Positions 9,655 through 18,261 of a DNA stretch of 64,000 nt are shown in pieces. The stretch lies in contig NZ_CANNGO010000014.1 in NCBI RefSeq assembly GCF_947504215.1, positions 1 to 64,000 of the forward strand, written 5' to 3'. Position numbers and translations under genes: made by a program. Position 1 is the stretch's first letter, and each line of letters starts with the position of its first letter. The stretch comes from an uncultured Ruegeria sp. GTDB lineage: Bacteria > Pseudomonadota > Alphaproteobacteria > Rhodobacterales > Rhodobacteraceae. The notes under the pieces were generated by a model. The model did no database searches. It was not told the origin of the DNA and worked only from the letters and a program-made list of their open reading frames with translations.

Positions 9655-10584
9655 TTAGGGCTTAAGCGATTTGCCCAGAGACAAAGTGTGCTGCCTGAGC
9701 CATGTCATAAAGCCGCGAGGATCGCGCTCCAGCAACTCCATGTCGCTGTCCGAAACAGGCTCTCCGATGACGGGTGATTGCGGCTTGTTGCACGAGCGCA
9801 CGATTTCGTGCAGCAACAGGCCCTGTCTCAGGATGGGGGACACGCGGTTTGCGATCTGATACCAGCGCGAGTTTCTGCCGGGGAAGAAAATCGGAACCAC
9901 CTGCGCGCCGGATCGTCGTATCATCTTGGCCGTAAAGACATTCCATTCCTGCTCGATCGCCGGGCCAAACCAGTCTTCCGAAGACATCACCACCCCAGAC
10001 GGGAACAGCGCCACAACGCCCCCCTGTTTCAGGTGTTCCATCGCCTTGCTGCGCATTTCCAGCATCTTTGCCTGCGCTTCAGGGTCATGTGGAAACGGGA
10101 CCGGGATCATGAATGACGTTGCGGCTTCGTCCAGCCCGGTCAGAACCGAACGGGTCAAAATTCGGTAATCGTTGCGAACCTGTCCGATCAGTTCCGCCAG
10201 GATCATTCCGTCGACCATCCCATGCGGGTGATTGGCTACAACAACAACAGGTCCTGCCTTCGGGATGCGGGCAATTTGTTCCTGCGGCGTGGTCAGGTCG
10301 ATGCCCATGATCTTAAGCGCACCGCCCCAGAACCTTTGGCCCCGATAGTATTCGTTCTTCTTCTCGAACTTATTGACCATTCGCAGAATGGTCAGCTTGC
10401 CGGTGCACCACTCGATGGCCCGAATGGCTGTTGAAGTCCAGACATCGTCGAACGAGTTCGCATAGGTCAGAGTCCTACGATCGTAGATCTCACCCTGATC
10501 TGCGGTCCCATCCACCACCGGGCTTGTCTTGGTCTCGTGCGTTGTTTCCGCCAATTCCTGGTCTTCCCGTTCTTCCTGTCCCAA
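9655..10584 (-). CDS. Lysophospholipid/glycerol acyltransferase family protein
   Basis: A 309-residue PlsC-superfamily acyltransferase. The active-site motif is NHPHGMVDG (N118-G126), and the second block is VALFPSGVVMSSEDWF with the substrate-binding glycine. Members transfer acyl groups to lysophospholipids or related acceptors at the inner membrane; the acceptor here cannot be named. The first 45 residues are hydrophilic and not conserved. It lies 9 bases downstream of the HPr gene on the same strand and may be its last co-transcribed gene. Confidence 0.82.
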   Translation of the reverse strand: MGQEEREDQELAETTHETKTSPVVDGTADQGEIYDRRTLTYANSFDDVWTSTAIRAIEWCTGKLTILRMVNKFEKKNEYYRGQRFWGGALKIMGIDLTTPQEQIARIPKAGPVVVVANHPHGMVDGMILAELIGQVRNDYRILTRSVLTGLDEAATSFMIPVPFPHDPEAQAKMLEMRSKAMEHLKQGGVVALFPSGVVMSSEDWFGPAIEQEWNVFTAKMIRRSGAQVVPIFFPGRNSRWYQIANRVSPILRQGLLLHEIVRSCNKPQSPVIGEPVSDSDMELLERDPRGFMTWLRQHTLSLGKSLKP

Positions 10585-10593
10585 CGGGGCGGC

Positions 10594-10863
10594 TTAGAAC
10601 CCCTCTCCGAACTTGTCGCTCACGAGGGTCTCCAGAGCTTCCGCCAATGCCTCAGCATCCGGTCCGGACGTCTCGACGTCAATAGTGGTTCCGCGCGATG
10701 CTGCCAACATCAAAAGGCCCATGATGCTGTCGCCGGATGCAGAAAGTCCACCTTTCGACACCTCAGCATGCGCGTCAAAACCCTCGACCACTTCGACCAA
10801 CTTGGCCGAGGCACGCGCGTGCAGGCCTTTTTCGTTTACAATTTTCAAGCTTCGGTTGGTCAT
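10594..10863 (-). CDS. HPr-like phosphocarrier protein
   Basis: An 89-residue HPr. The phospho-accepting histidine is H15 in KGLHARAS, and the regulatory serine is S46 in GDSIMGLLML, both at the classical numbers. HPr takes phosphate from Enzyme I and passes it to EIIA; the serine is the target of HprK, which is encoded three genes upstream. No sugar permease is nearby, so a regulatory PTS of the alphaproteobacterial kind is the best reading. The gene follows the EIIA gene by 16 bases. Confidence 0.95.
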   Translation of the reverse strand: MTNRSLKIVNEKGLHARASAKLVEVVEGFDAHAEVSKGGLSASGDSIMGLLMLAASRGTTIDVETSGPDAEALAEALETLVSDKFGEGF

Positions 10864-10879
10864 TTCAGTGAATCCGGTA

Positions 10880-11272
10880 CTAGTCCAATGTCACATTTTG
10901 CGCATTGATGTATTTCCGTCCAGCCTCCATCGCCTGCCGAACGGCTTCGGCGACAGGAAGGTGGCGGCTTTTGGCCAATTTGATCAACATTGGCAGGTTT
11001 GCACCGTAAAGGATCCGACGATCCTGTGGGGCACAGGCCCGCAAGCTGAGGTTCGACGGGCTGCCACCAAAAAGATCGGTTACGATGACGACACCGTCGC
11101 CTATATCCACCTGATCGGCCGCGCGGCTGATTTCAGCCTGTTTTTCATCGCGGTCGTGATCTGCTTCGATCGCAATTGCCAAAAGGCCTGGCTGAGGCCC
11201 GACCACATGTTGCATGGCGGCCAAATACTCCTGAGCCAGCCCCCCATGCGCTACGATCACAATCCCGATCAA
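10880..11272 (-). CDS. PTS mannose-family EIIA protein
   Basis: A 130-residue EIIA of the mannose/sorbose family. The phosphorylated histidine is H9 in IVIVAHGG, and the conserved TDLFGGSPSN loop is present near residue 88. There is no EIIB, C or D domain, so the protein is a stand-alone signalling EIIA and not part of a transporter. The start overlaps the end of rapZ by 4 bases (ATGA), which implies coupled translation. Confidence 0.94.
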   Translation of the reverse strand: MIGIVIVAHGGLAQEYLAAMQHVVGPQPGLLAIAIEADHDRDEKQAEISRAADQVDIGDGVVIVTDLFGGSPSNLSLRACAPQDRRILYGANLPMLIKLAKSRHLPVAEAVRQAMEAGRKYINAQNVTLD

Positions 11273-12150
11273 CCCGGCCTCACATTCAACGATCGACGTT
11301 CCATCTCGCGGTGTCTAACTGCCACCTGCTGCCCCCCTTCTGCAAGAGCTTTCGCAACCGCTTCGGCCATAGCAACAGATCGGTGTTGACCGCCAGTACA
11401 ACCGAACGCCACTGACAGATGCGCCTTACCTTCCGCACGAAAGGCAGGCAACAAGAGCGTCACCAAATCTACGACACGGTCAAAAAACGGTTCATAGTTT
11501 GTATCGGACTGCACATAGTGCGCCACATCCGGGTTTCGACCGTCCGCCGCACGTAATTCGGGACGCCAATAAGGATTTGCCAAGAACCGGCAGTCGAAAA
11601 CCATATCAAGACTGCGTGGAAGGCCGCGTTTATACGAAAAGGATTCAACGGATATCGCCAAATGACGGCCACCCTTTGGGGCGAACCATCGCTCGACCTC
11701 GTCCCGCAATTGGTGGACATTCAAGGCTGTGGTGTCGATCAACGTATCCGCAATTTCGCGAATAGGCGTCAGCAGCTCCTTTTCGGTTCGCACGCCGGTT
11801 TCCGGACCCGCGTCTTTGGACACAGGGTGCCGCCTGCGGGTTTCCGAGAAGCGACGCAGCAGGACGTCGTCACTGCAATCCAGATACAGCACCGTCAGGT
11901 CGTATTGCTTCATGCGACCCAGCTTTTCCGCGAGTTCTATGAACCCCACTGTCGAGAAATCACGATTGCGCGCATCGATCCCCAGCGCCATGGGACGGTC
12001 GCTTTCTGCTCCATCCAACAAGCGGGACAACAAGCCCATGGGCAGGTTGTCAATTGCCTCGAACCCAAGGTCTTCCAACACGTGAATTGCAGTTGAACGG
12101 CCTGCTCCGGATGGGCCGGTCACCAACACGATCTGACTTTGCGATATCAT
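11269..12150 (-). CDS. rapZ: RNase adapter / nucleotide-binding protein RapZ
   Basis: A 293-residue RapZ (YvcJ) family protein. The N-terminal P-loop reads GPSGAGRST, with arginine (R18) where most P-loops have lysine. The family-specific C-terminal block LSVAFGCTGGQHRSVAMAE is intact. In enterobacteria RapZ guides the sRNA GlmZ to RNase E; in alphaproteobacteria the target is not settled. It overlaps hprK upstream and EIIA downstream by 4 bases each. This hprK-rapZ-EIIA-HPr order is a recognised alphaproteobacterial arrangement. Confidence 0.94.
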   Translation of the reverse strand: MISQSQIVLVTGPSGAGRSTAIHVLEDLGFEAIDNLPMGLLSRLLDGAESDRPMALGIDARNRDFSTVGFIELAEKLGRMKQYDLTVLYLDCSDDVLLRRFSETRRRHPVSKDAGPETGVRTEKELLTPIREIADTLIDTTALNVHQLRDEVERWFAPKGGRHLAISVESFSYKRGLPRSLDMVFDCRFLANPYWRPELRAADGRNPDVAHYVQSDTNYEPFFDRVVDLVTLLLPAFRAEGKAHLSVAFGCTGGQHRSVAMAEAVAKALAEGGQQVAVRHREMERRSLNVRPG

Positions 12151-12617
12151 TTACTCGGCCATTCCGGGTCAACGCGTCCCATTTTCAACAATTGGATCAG
12201 AGCTGCGGGCAAATTGGGGACACCAGCGCCGCGAAGCAATGGCACAGTTTGCCCCAGTAACTGGATGGTGATCGGCTCTGGCAGGCGCGCATCTTCGGTT
12301 TGATCCAGATCGACGACATAATGAACCGTAGCTGATCCGGCGGAGCTAGCGTGTAAAAGCCCGATTCCGCGCGCTTCAACCAAACCGCTGATGTTCTGCA
12401 CGGTCATTGCTGTGACCTTTCCCCGCTCCAAACGCAGATCAACCCGGTCGTCTGCAATAAACTCTGCCCCAAAGGCCATCATTTGCAGCGTCAAAGCGGA
12501 TTTTCCTGTCCCCGGGACCCCGACAATAAGAAGCCCCCGACCTGCAACAGCGACACAGCTTGCATGAACGCGGGCACTGTCCTGGTTCATCGCGTCTGAC
12601 AAGCTACTGGTTTTCAT
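12147..12617 (-). CDS. hprK: Short HPr kinase/phosphorylase
   Basis: A 156-residue protein equal to the C-terminal catalytic domain of HprK; the N-terminal domain of Gram-positive enzymes is absent, as is usual in alphaproteobacteria. The P-loop reads GVPGTGKSALTL, followed by FIADDRVDL and the signature ISGLVEARGIGLL. It would phosphorylate S46 of the HPr encoded downstream. I start at ATG 12617, 4 bases after the chvG stop; a second methionine lies 9 codons further in. The gene is sandwiched between chvG and rapZ. Confidence 0.9.
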   Translation of the reverse strand: MKTSSLSDAMNQDSARVHASCVAVAGRGLLIVGVPGTGKSALTLQMMAFGAEFIADDRVDLRLERGKVTAMTVQNISGLVEARGIGLLHASSAGSATVHYVVDLDQTEDARLPEPITIQLLGQTVPLLRGAGVPNLPAALIQLLKMGRVDPEWPSK

Positions 12618-12621
12618 GAGC

Positions 12622-14340
12622 TTAGACTGGCAACCCCACCACAAAGCGAGCACCCAGCGGATCCGAAGTGATATCAGCCTCGGTCGGTCGGATGTTTTCG
12701 GCCCAGATCACACCTCCATGCGCCTCGACAATCTGTTTCGAAATCGCCAGTCCCAGCCCCGAGTTGTTTCCGAAATGCTCTTCCGGCCGTTCCGAGTAGA
12801 ACCGCTTGAACACTTTGGTCAAAGCCTGTTCGGGGATACCAGGGCCGGTATCTTCAACCACGACCAGAACACGGTTGTCGCGCTGGCGCACCCAAACCCG
12901 GATGGCATCGCTTTCCTCGCAGAAGGAAATCGCATTGGTGATCAGATTGACAAAGACCTGAGCCAAACGCGCTTCAAGCCCTTGAACAACAATCGGCTCG
13001 GACGGCAGGTCAGTGATATAGTCAATTCCCTGGGACCGGGCATCCTCTCCCAGATACTGACCGATGTTGCCAAGCAGTTTGAGTAGGTCAAAGGGTTGTT
13101 CTTCTTCCTTGACCAACTCGGCATCCAGACGTGACGCGTTAGAGATATCACTCACCAGTCGATCCAGCCGGCGTACATCATGTTCAATCACGCCCAGCAG
13201 CTTTTCACGCTGATCGTCGCGCTTGACCATACGCATCGTGCCGACGGCAGATTGCAAGCTCGCAAGCGGGTTCTTGATTTCATGCGCCACATCAGCTGCA
13301 AACTGCTCATTTGCATCAATGCGATTGTAAAGCGCGGTCACCATGCCACGCAGAGCGCGGCTGAGGCGGCCAATTTCATCGGGCCTACCACTAAGATCCG
13401 GGATCCGGATACGGCCCGGATTAACACCGGTACCCCGGTCTTTGCCCATCTCGGCAGCAGAGGCCAGATCTGCCAAAGGGTTGGCGATCGTCGAGGCAAG
13501 AACCAGGCTGAGGCCTACGGACACAAGCAAGGCGACAACAAACATCTGCAGAATGCGTTCTTGTTCCCGCCGGGCCAGTGCATCGATCTCTCCAGCAGGG
13601 CCGGAAATGGCGACGGCGCCCGCAGGAATACCTTCGTACAGGATGGGGGCAGCGGCAACGATCACCGTATCGCCCGCATCGTCCTGCACAGCCTGCACCT
13701 GATTTTGGCCCAACAATGCCTGAGGGACTATGGTCTGAACACGTTGTGCCAGGGTTGGTGCCTCTCCGGTCGAAGACCAGTTGAAAATCTGTGATATCCC
13801 AGTCCAGACAGCGTTCAACCCATCGCTGATTACGGTACTACCAGTTTGCACGTCAGAATCTGAGCGCAGCAGAACCGGCATTTCTGATGCCGGCGGCGCG
13901 CCACGCGTCCAGCCAATCAGGGTACCATCGGCATCATAGACGAAGACTTCGCCACCTTCAGGCAAGCTCAGGCCAGCAAGGGTGTCTTTGACATCCAAAT
14001 CTCCGGCATTTTGTTGACTTTGAAGCGCGCCCTGGCGCATCTGAGTTTCAAAAACGTTGCTGACCAGCTGCGCATCACCGATCAAGTTGCGCGCCGTTTG
14101 CTGGACTTGTTCCTTTCGGGAATCGTCCAGATACAGCAACCCCGTCACCAGGATTACGAGAGCAATCAGGTTAAAGGTGATAATTTTGCGAGCCAAGGGA
14201 GAGCCGCGCAGGGAAAACAAGTTCCTGCGAGATCGTTTCTCACGAAGCTCTGCCGACTCGGGGTCTTGCGGGATAACCCAGTCATCCCCCAGAACGACGT
14301 CACCGTCGCGTGGTTCTCTGGCTTGTTCGGTGTCGCGCAC
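12622..14340 (-). CDS. chvG: Sensor histidine kinase ChvG
   Basis: A 572-residue membrane sensor kinase. After a hydrophilic N-terminus there are two membrane helices (about residues 52-71 and 283-305) around a periplasmic sensor domain of roughly 200 residues, then HAMP, the dimerisation box DVAHEIKNPLASLQ with the phosphorylated histidine, and an ATPase domain with NLITNAISF, DTGPGIPE and GLGLAISKQIVEAHGG. ChvG with ChvI answers acid and envelope stress in Agrobacterium and Sinorhizobium. It sits 32 bases downstream of chvI and just upstream of hprK. Confidence 0.93.
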   Translation of the reverse strand: MRDTEQAREPRDGDVVLGDDWVIPQDPESAELREKRSRRNLFSLRGSPLARKIITFNLIALVILVTGLLYLDDSRKEQVQQTARNLIGDAQLVSNVFETQMRQGALQSQQNAGDLDVKDTLAGLSLPEGGEVFVYDADGTLIGWTRGAPPASEMPVLLRSDSDVQTGSTVISDGLNAVWTGISQIFNWSSTGEAPTLAQRVQTIVPQALLGQNQVQAVQDDAGDTVIVAAAPILYEGIPAGAVAISGPAGEIDALARREQERILQMFVVALLVSVGLSLVLASTIANPLADLASAAEMGKDRGTGVNPGRIRIPDLSGRPDEIGRLSRALRGMVTALYNRIDANEQFAADVAHEIKNPLASLQSAVGTMRMVKRDDQREKLLGVIEHDVRRLDRLVSDISNASRLDAELVKEEEQPFDLLKLLGNIGQYLGEDARSQGIDYITDLPSEPIVVQGLEARLAQVFVNLITNAISFCEESDAIRVWVRQRDNRVLVVVEDTGPGIPEQALTKVFKRFYSERPEEHFGNNSGLGLAISKQIVEAHGGVIWAENIRPTEADITSDPLGARFVVGLPV

Positions 14341-14372
14341 GGGACCCCAATACCTCTTGCAGGCGGCCGCGC

Positions 14373-15077
14373 CTATTCTTCGTTGTATCTGTACCCGATG
14401 CCGTACAGAGTTTCGATCGCCGAAAACTCTGAGTCAGCAGCGCGCATCTTCTTGCGCAGGCGTTTGATGTGGCTGTCGATAGTACGGTCATCCACATAGA
14501 CCTGATCATCATACGCGACATCCATCAATTGGTCACGGCTTTTGACAAAGCCCGGACGCTGCGCAAGCGCTTGCAGCAAAAGGAACTCGGTGACGGTCAA
14601 AGACACATCTGCGCCTTTCCAACTGACCGCATGACGCAGTGGGTCCATCCGCAGTTCGCCGCGCTCCATCACCTTGGTATCGCCGGTCGTGGCCACCGCG
14701 GCATCTCCGCTTGTGGCTTCCTGCCGACGCAGAAGGGCGCGAATGCGCTCGACCAACAGACGTTGTGAGAACGGCTTTTTGACATAGTCATCCGCGCCCA
14801 TGCGCAGACCCAGAACCTCGTCGATCTCATCATCTTTCGAGGTCAGAAAGATCACTGGCATCTGCGTTTTCTGACGCAGACGCTGCAACAGGTCCATACC
14901 ATCCATGCGCGGCATTTTGATATCGAGAACGGCCATGTCCGGCAGCTTCTTGTTGAACGCATCCAACGCCGCTTGTCCGTCATTATACGTTTCGACCTCG
15001 AAACCTTCGGCTTCAAGCGTCATGGAAACGGACGTCAGAATGTTTCTATCGTCGTCCACCAGTGCAATCTTTGACAT
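14373..15077 (-). CDS. chvI: Response regulator ChvI (OmpR type)
   Basis: A 234-residue OmpR-family regulator. The receiver domain has the acidic cluster D8-D10, phospho-acceptor D52 in AVLDIKMP, and the lysine in YVKKPF. The C-terminal winged helix contains [20 protein letters not shown]. It is the partner of ChvG encoded next to it. The gene is transcribed divergently from pckA across a 347-base gap; the same neighbourhood occurs in rhizobia, where ChvGI has been linked to pckA control. Confidence 0.94.
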   Translation of the reverse strand: MSKIALVDDDRNILTSVSMTLEAEGFEVETYNDGQAALDAFNKKLPDMAVLDIKMPRMDGMDLLQRLRQKTQMPVIFLTSKDDEIDEVLGLRMGADDYVKKPFSQRLLVERIRALLRRQEATSGDAAVATTGDTKVMERGELRMDPLRHAVSWKGADVSLTVTEFLLLQALAQRPGFVKSRDQLMDVAYDDQVYVDDRTIDSHIKRLRKKMRAADSEFSAIETLYGIGYRYNEE

Positions 15078-15424
15078 CGGGTTCGCCCCTATTCCTGCTC
15101 ACTCACGCAATAATTCGACTATTTGTAAGGTATTGTTGGCGATTTTGCGCCAGCGAATCAATCCGTAACTGCGAATCGTGCCTTTGTTGCGGCAGGGATG
15201 CGGCAAAATTGCCTTGCTTCCCGCAAAAATACGCCCGGTTCTCCGGCAGGAAATTCTTGATGGCGCTAAACCTGTACTTGGTTGCGCTAACTGCGCCAAA
15301 CCGTCCTGTTCATGCCCCAAAAGACCGTGATAAGACGCGCCTATCCGCCGGTTTTCCCCGGCAAACTGCCCCAAGAGCGCGGTCGGCCCAAATCGCCGCC
15401 GCGCCGCCACAGGAGAAGAAACGC
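15078..15424. promoter_or_regulatory. chvI-pckA divergent control region with GCGCYAA repeats
   Basis: This 347-base gap holds no convincing gene. GCGCTAA occurs at 15263-15269 and again at 15284-15290, exactly 21 bases apart, with a third near-copy GCGCCAAACC at 15293-15302 that matches GCGCTAACC-like bases of the first. Two helical turns between copies is what a tandem-binding regulator such as an OmpR-type protein would need. An AGGAGA ribosome site for pckA lies near 15411-15416. The repeats are seen; regulator identity is inference. Confidence 0.4.
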
Positions 15425-17023
15425 ATGACATCTGGACGGGTTAACCCGCAATTCCGCCTCGAGGATCAGGGCATCGAGGGTCTGGGCAATGTCTATTACA
15501 ACTTCATGGAACCGGCGCTAATCGAACAAGCTCTGAAGCGCGGCGAGGGGTCGCTCGGCAATGGCGGAGCTTTTCTGGTTTCGACCGGCAAATTCACTGG
15601 TCGATCCCCCAAAGACAAGCATGTGGTCAAAACCGACAGCGTTGCAGACAGCATCTGGTGGGAAAACAACGCCGCGATGACCCCGGAAGGGTTCGACGCG
15701 CTCTATGCCGACATGGTCGAGCATATGAAGGGTCGTGACTATTTTGTGCAGGATCTCGTTGGCGGGGCCGATCCGGCTTATTCAATAAACGTGCGGATGG
15801 TCACAGAACTGGCCTGGCACAATCTGTTTATTCGTCACCTGCTACGCCGCCCGGATCGCGAAGATCTGGACGATTTCACAGCAGATTTCACCGTCATCAA
15901 CTGCCCAAGCTTTCAGGCCGACCCAAAAAAGCATGGTTGCCGCAGCGAAACGGTGATTGCGATGAACTTCGATCGCAAGTTGATCCTGATTGGCGGAACC
16001 GAATATGCGGGCGAGAACAAGAAATCCGTATTCACCCTGCTGAACTACATGCTGCCCGAAAAGGGCGTGATGCCGATGCATTGCTCAGCCAATCACGCGG
16101 TTGGCAACCCGGTCGATACGGCCGTGTTCTTTGGCCTGTCCGGCACAGGCAAGACCACACTGTCTGCCGACCCGGCACGCACTTTGATTGGGGATGACGA
16201 ACATGGCTGGTCGGATCGCGGTACGTTCAACTTTGAAGGTGGCTGCTATGCCAAGACCATCAACCTGAATGCCGAGGCAGAGCCTGAGATCTACGCGACC
16301 ACATCCAAATTCGGTACGGTAATCGAAAACATGGTGTTCGATCCCGAAACCAAGGAATTGGATTTCGATGACGACTCGCTGACTGCGAACATGCGCTGTG
16401 CGTATCCGCTGGAGTACATCTCGAACGCCTCCAGCAGTGCATTGGGTGGTCATCCCAAGAACATCATCATGCTAACCTGCGACGCTTTTGGCGTATTGCC
16501 TCCGATTGCGCGGCTGACCCCGGCGCAGGCGATGTATCACTTCCTGTCAGGCTTTACCTCGAAGGTCGCGGGCACCGAGCGTGGTGTGACAGAACCGCAG
16601 CCAACCTTCTCAACCTGCTTTGGCGCGCCCTTCATGCCGCGCCGCCCCGAGGCCTACGGTAACCTGCTGCGCGACAAAATCGCTCAGCACGGCGCGACCT
16701 GTTGGCTGGTCAATACCGGTTGGACCGGTGGTGCCTATGGTGTTGGCAGCCGGATGCCCATCAAAGCGACCCGCGCTTTGCTGACTGCCGCGCTGGAGGG
16801 ATCGCTACGCGATGCCGAATTCCGTAAGGATGCGAATTTTGGATTTGACGTTCCTGTTTCGGTTCCCGGTGTCCCCGAAGTTCTGCTAGACCCACGTCGC
16901 ACCTGGGATGATCAGGCCGCGTTCGACAAACAAGCCGAGAAGCTGGTTCAGATGTTTGCGGAGAATTTCGAACAATATGTCCCGTTTATTGACGAGGACA
17001 TCAAAGCCGTCGCAATCGGTTAG
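15425..17023 (+). CDS. pckA: Phosphoenolpyruvate carboxykinase (ATP)
   Basis: A 532-residue ATP-dependent PEP carboxykinase, which converts oxaloacetate to PEP at the start of gluconeogenesis. It has the kinase P-loop [13 protein letters not shown], the metal-binding segment [17 protein letters not shown] and MHCSANHAV. The frame stays open far upstream, but I use ATG 15425, which follows AGGAGAAGAAACGC and gives the normal family N-terminus ([14 protein letters not shown]). An intrinsic terminator follows 9 bases past the stop. It is divergent from chvI. Confidence 0.97.
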   Translation: MTSGRVNPQFRLEDQGIEGLGNVYYNFMEPALIEQALKRGEGSLGNGGAFLVSTGKFTGRSPKDKHVVKTDSVADSIWWENNAAMTPEGFDALYADMVEHMKGRDYFVQDLVGGADPAYSINVRMVTELAWHNLFIRHLLRRPDREDLDDFTADFTVINCPSFQADPKKHGCRSETVIAMNFDRKLILIGGTEYAGENKKSVFTLLNYMLPEKGVMPMHCSANHAVGNPVDTAVFFGLSGTGKTTLSADPARTLIGDDEHGWSDRGTFNFEGGCYAKTINLNAEAEPEIYATTSKFGTVIENMVFDPETKELDFDDDSLTANMRCAYPLEYISNASSSALGGHPKNIIMLTCDAFGVLPPIARLTPAQAMYHFLSGFTSKVAGTERGVTEPQPTFSTCFGAPFMPRRPEAYGNLLRDKIAQHGATCWLVNTGWTGGAYGVGSRMPIKATRALLTAALEGSLRDAEFRKDANFGFDVPVSVPGVPEVLLDPRRTWDDQAAFDKQAEKLVQMFAENFEQYVPFIDEDIKAVAIG

Positions 17024-17032
17024 AATAAAAAA

Positions 17033-17054
17033 AGGGGCGCTGACGCCCCTTTTT
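17033..17054 (+). terminator. Intrinsic terminator of pckA
   Basis: AGGGGCG (17033-17039) pairs with CGCCCCT (17044-17050) around CTGA, followed by a T-run to 17054. A run of A before the stem extends the pairing with the T-run, so the hairpin could stop transcripts from either side. Confidence 0.9.
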
Positions 17055-17170
17055 CGCTGCTGCGCGCGCCGAGCTTATGCGATCTCCTTAAAGTTGTTTA
17101 ATCGCATTTGCGTGTACAAATTCGTTGTCGTGAACGATCCCTTCAGGTATTTCTTTTAGTCATTGCAACT

Positions 17171-17197
17171 AAAAAGCCCGGCGCAATTGCACCGGGC
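17171..17197 (-). terminator. Minus-strand intrinsic terminator with no upstream gene
   Basis: Reading leftwards, GCCCGG and CCGGGC flank a self-pairing GCAATTGC core and are followed directly by TTTTT. The T-run is on the minus strand only, which gives the direction. Confidence 0.75.
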
Positions 17198-17301
17198 CAA
17201 AACTGAAAATACCTTTGGGCAGCTCATGCGCATTCACTCACAACGGCGGTTTGAGCAACCTAATCAGAAGACTAGTCTAATAGGATGGGGATAAGTGTCA
17301 A
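17171..17301 (-). ncRNA. Candidate small RNA on the minus strand
   Basis: Inside the 367-base gap between pckA and the next gene, the minus strand carries TTGACA (17301-17296), a 16-base spacer, TAGACT (17279-17274), and about 80 bases further an intrinsic terminator: GCCCGG/CCGGGC stem (17176-17197) ending in five U (17175-17171). A transcript of about 95-100 bases would result. No minus-strand gene lies upstream that this terminator could serve: the next two genes to the right are on the plus strand. The rest of the gap shows nothing else. Not matched to any known sRNA family. Confidence 0.45.
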
Positions 17302-17390
17302 TATGAGATTAGCTGAGCATTTGCCGGTTCAGCACGTTTCACATGGTCGCATGGGGTGCGATTCAAGACACTAAAACAACGGTTATGTAT

Positions 17391-17681
17391 ATGTCAGAAA
17401 TCTCGAAACTCACAGAACTACGTAAACTGATGCAGAGCATGGAGCGTACGCTCGGTCTGGAAAAACTCTCTCCGGTTGAGCGTGATATTTACTACGCAGC
17501 GGAAGAACTGTCGAAAGCTGACCAGGAAGTGCGCACGTTTGGTCTGATCGAACACACGCTGGTACAAAGCGTCTCACGGCCGACTTTCTTTCGCGCTTTG
17601 AAATCGCTGGTCGAACAGGGGTATCTGTCTCAAAGCGGCAGCGCGAACCGGGGGCGCTACGTCGTAAATGCCCCCCAGTGA
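17391..17681 (+). CDS. Small winged-helix (MarR-like) DNA-binding protein
   Basis: About 96 residues. The N-terminal helix (LTELRKLMQSMERTLG) looks like a dimerisation helix. A winged-helix fold follows: SPVERDIYYAAEEL, a recognition-helix region SVSRPTFFRALKSLVEQGYL and a wing SGSANRGRYVV. There is no ligand or receiver domain. The start is uncertain: ATG 17391, 17385 and 17343 are in frame and none has a strong ribosome site. The next gene, a membrane protein, starts 33 bases later on the same strand, so the two are probably one transcript. Target unknown. Confidence 0.7.
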   Translation: MSEISKLTELRKLMQSMERTLGLEKLSPVERDIYYAAEELSKADQEVRTFGLIEHTLVQSVSRPTFFRALKSLVEQGYLSQSGSANRGRYVVNAPQ

Positions 17682-17714
17682 TGTTGTGCCCCGGCGCAAC
17701 GGCGGCTGATCCCC

Positions 17715-18257
17715 GTGCGCAAGTGGGCCTCTGAAACCTTTTTCGCGTCGTTGGCGTATGTTGTCGTGTCGATCCTCACGTTCGAGGTTCTGATGCCGCT
17801 TCAGAACGTCTTCTTTCCCGAGTATCCAAGTCGCGCCAGCCTGCTGTTTCTGCCTCACGGCGTCAGGGTTCTGACGGCATGGTTATTGGGATGGCGAGCA
17901 ATCTTCGCGCTATTGCCCGGGGTATTCTTGGTGTTTGCGTATCTGGGCGGATCAGATGTCTTTCTACCAAGTCGCCTGATGGCAATTGCTATTGCTGTCA
18001 CAACAGCTCCGACCATCTTTTATCTGCTGAAATGGATCGGATGGGACTTGTTTCCACGCTCGGACCGGCAGCCTTGTTGGTCCTGCATTATGGGTGTCGG
18101 GGTCATAACGTCGATACTTATGTCAGGACTGACCAATCTGGCGTTTGGCAGTGCGACCGCCGAATACGTCGCCTTTCTGATCGGAGATATCTCGGGGCTG
18201 TTCTTCCTGATGCTGGGTGTGTATTTCGCATTCCGCTTTGCAGATCGTCGCGCCTAG
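17715..18257 (+). CDS. Multi-pass membrane protein, MASE1-like without output domain
   Basis: A 180-residue protein with about five to six hydrophobic helices and almost no soluble part. The segment LLFLPHGVRVLTAWLLGWRA resembles the pattern seen in MASE1-type membrane sensor domains, where a proline-containing loop precedes a helix, but no GGDEF, kinase or other output domain follows. The start codon is GTG. It sits 33 bases behind the winged-helix gene. The likeness to MASE1 is my reading of the pattern and is tentative; the function is unknown. Confidence 0.6.
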   Translation: MRKWASETFFASLAYVVVSILTFEVLMPLQNVFFPEYPSRASLLFLPHGVRVLTAWLLGWRAIFALLPGVFLVFAYLGGSDVFLPSRLMAIAIAVTTAPTIFYLLKWIGWDLFPRSDRQPCWSCIMGVGVITSILMSGLTNLAFGSATAEYVAFLIGDISGLFFLMLGVYFAFRFADRRA

Positions 18258-18261
18258 CGCG

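Noticed and set aside
17174..17236. 20-codon frame (starting RMSCPKVF after Met) within the sRNA candidate
   Set aside because: It runs through the terminator stem and U-run, and has no ribosome site. It is more likely a chance frame than a peptide.
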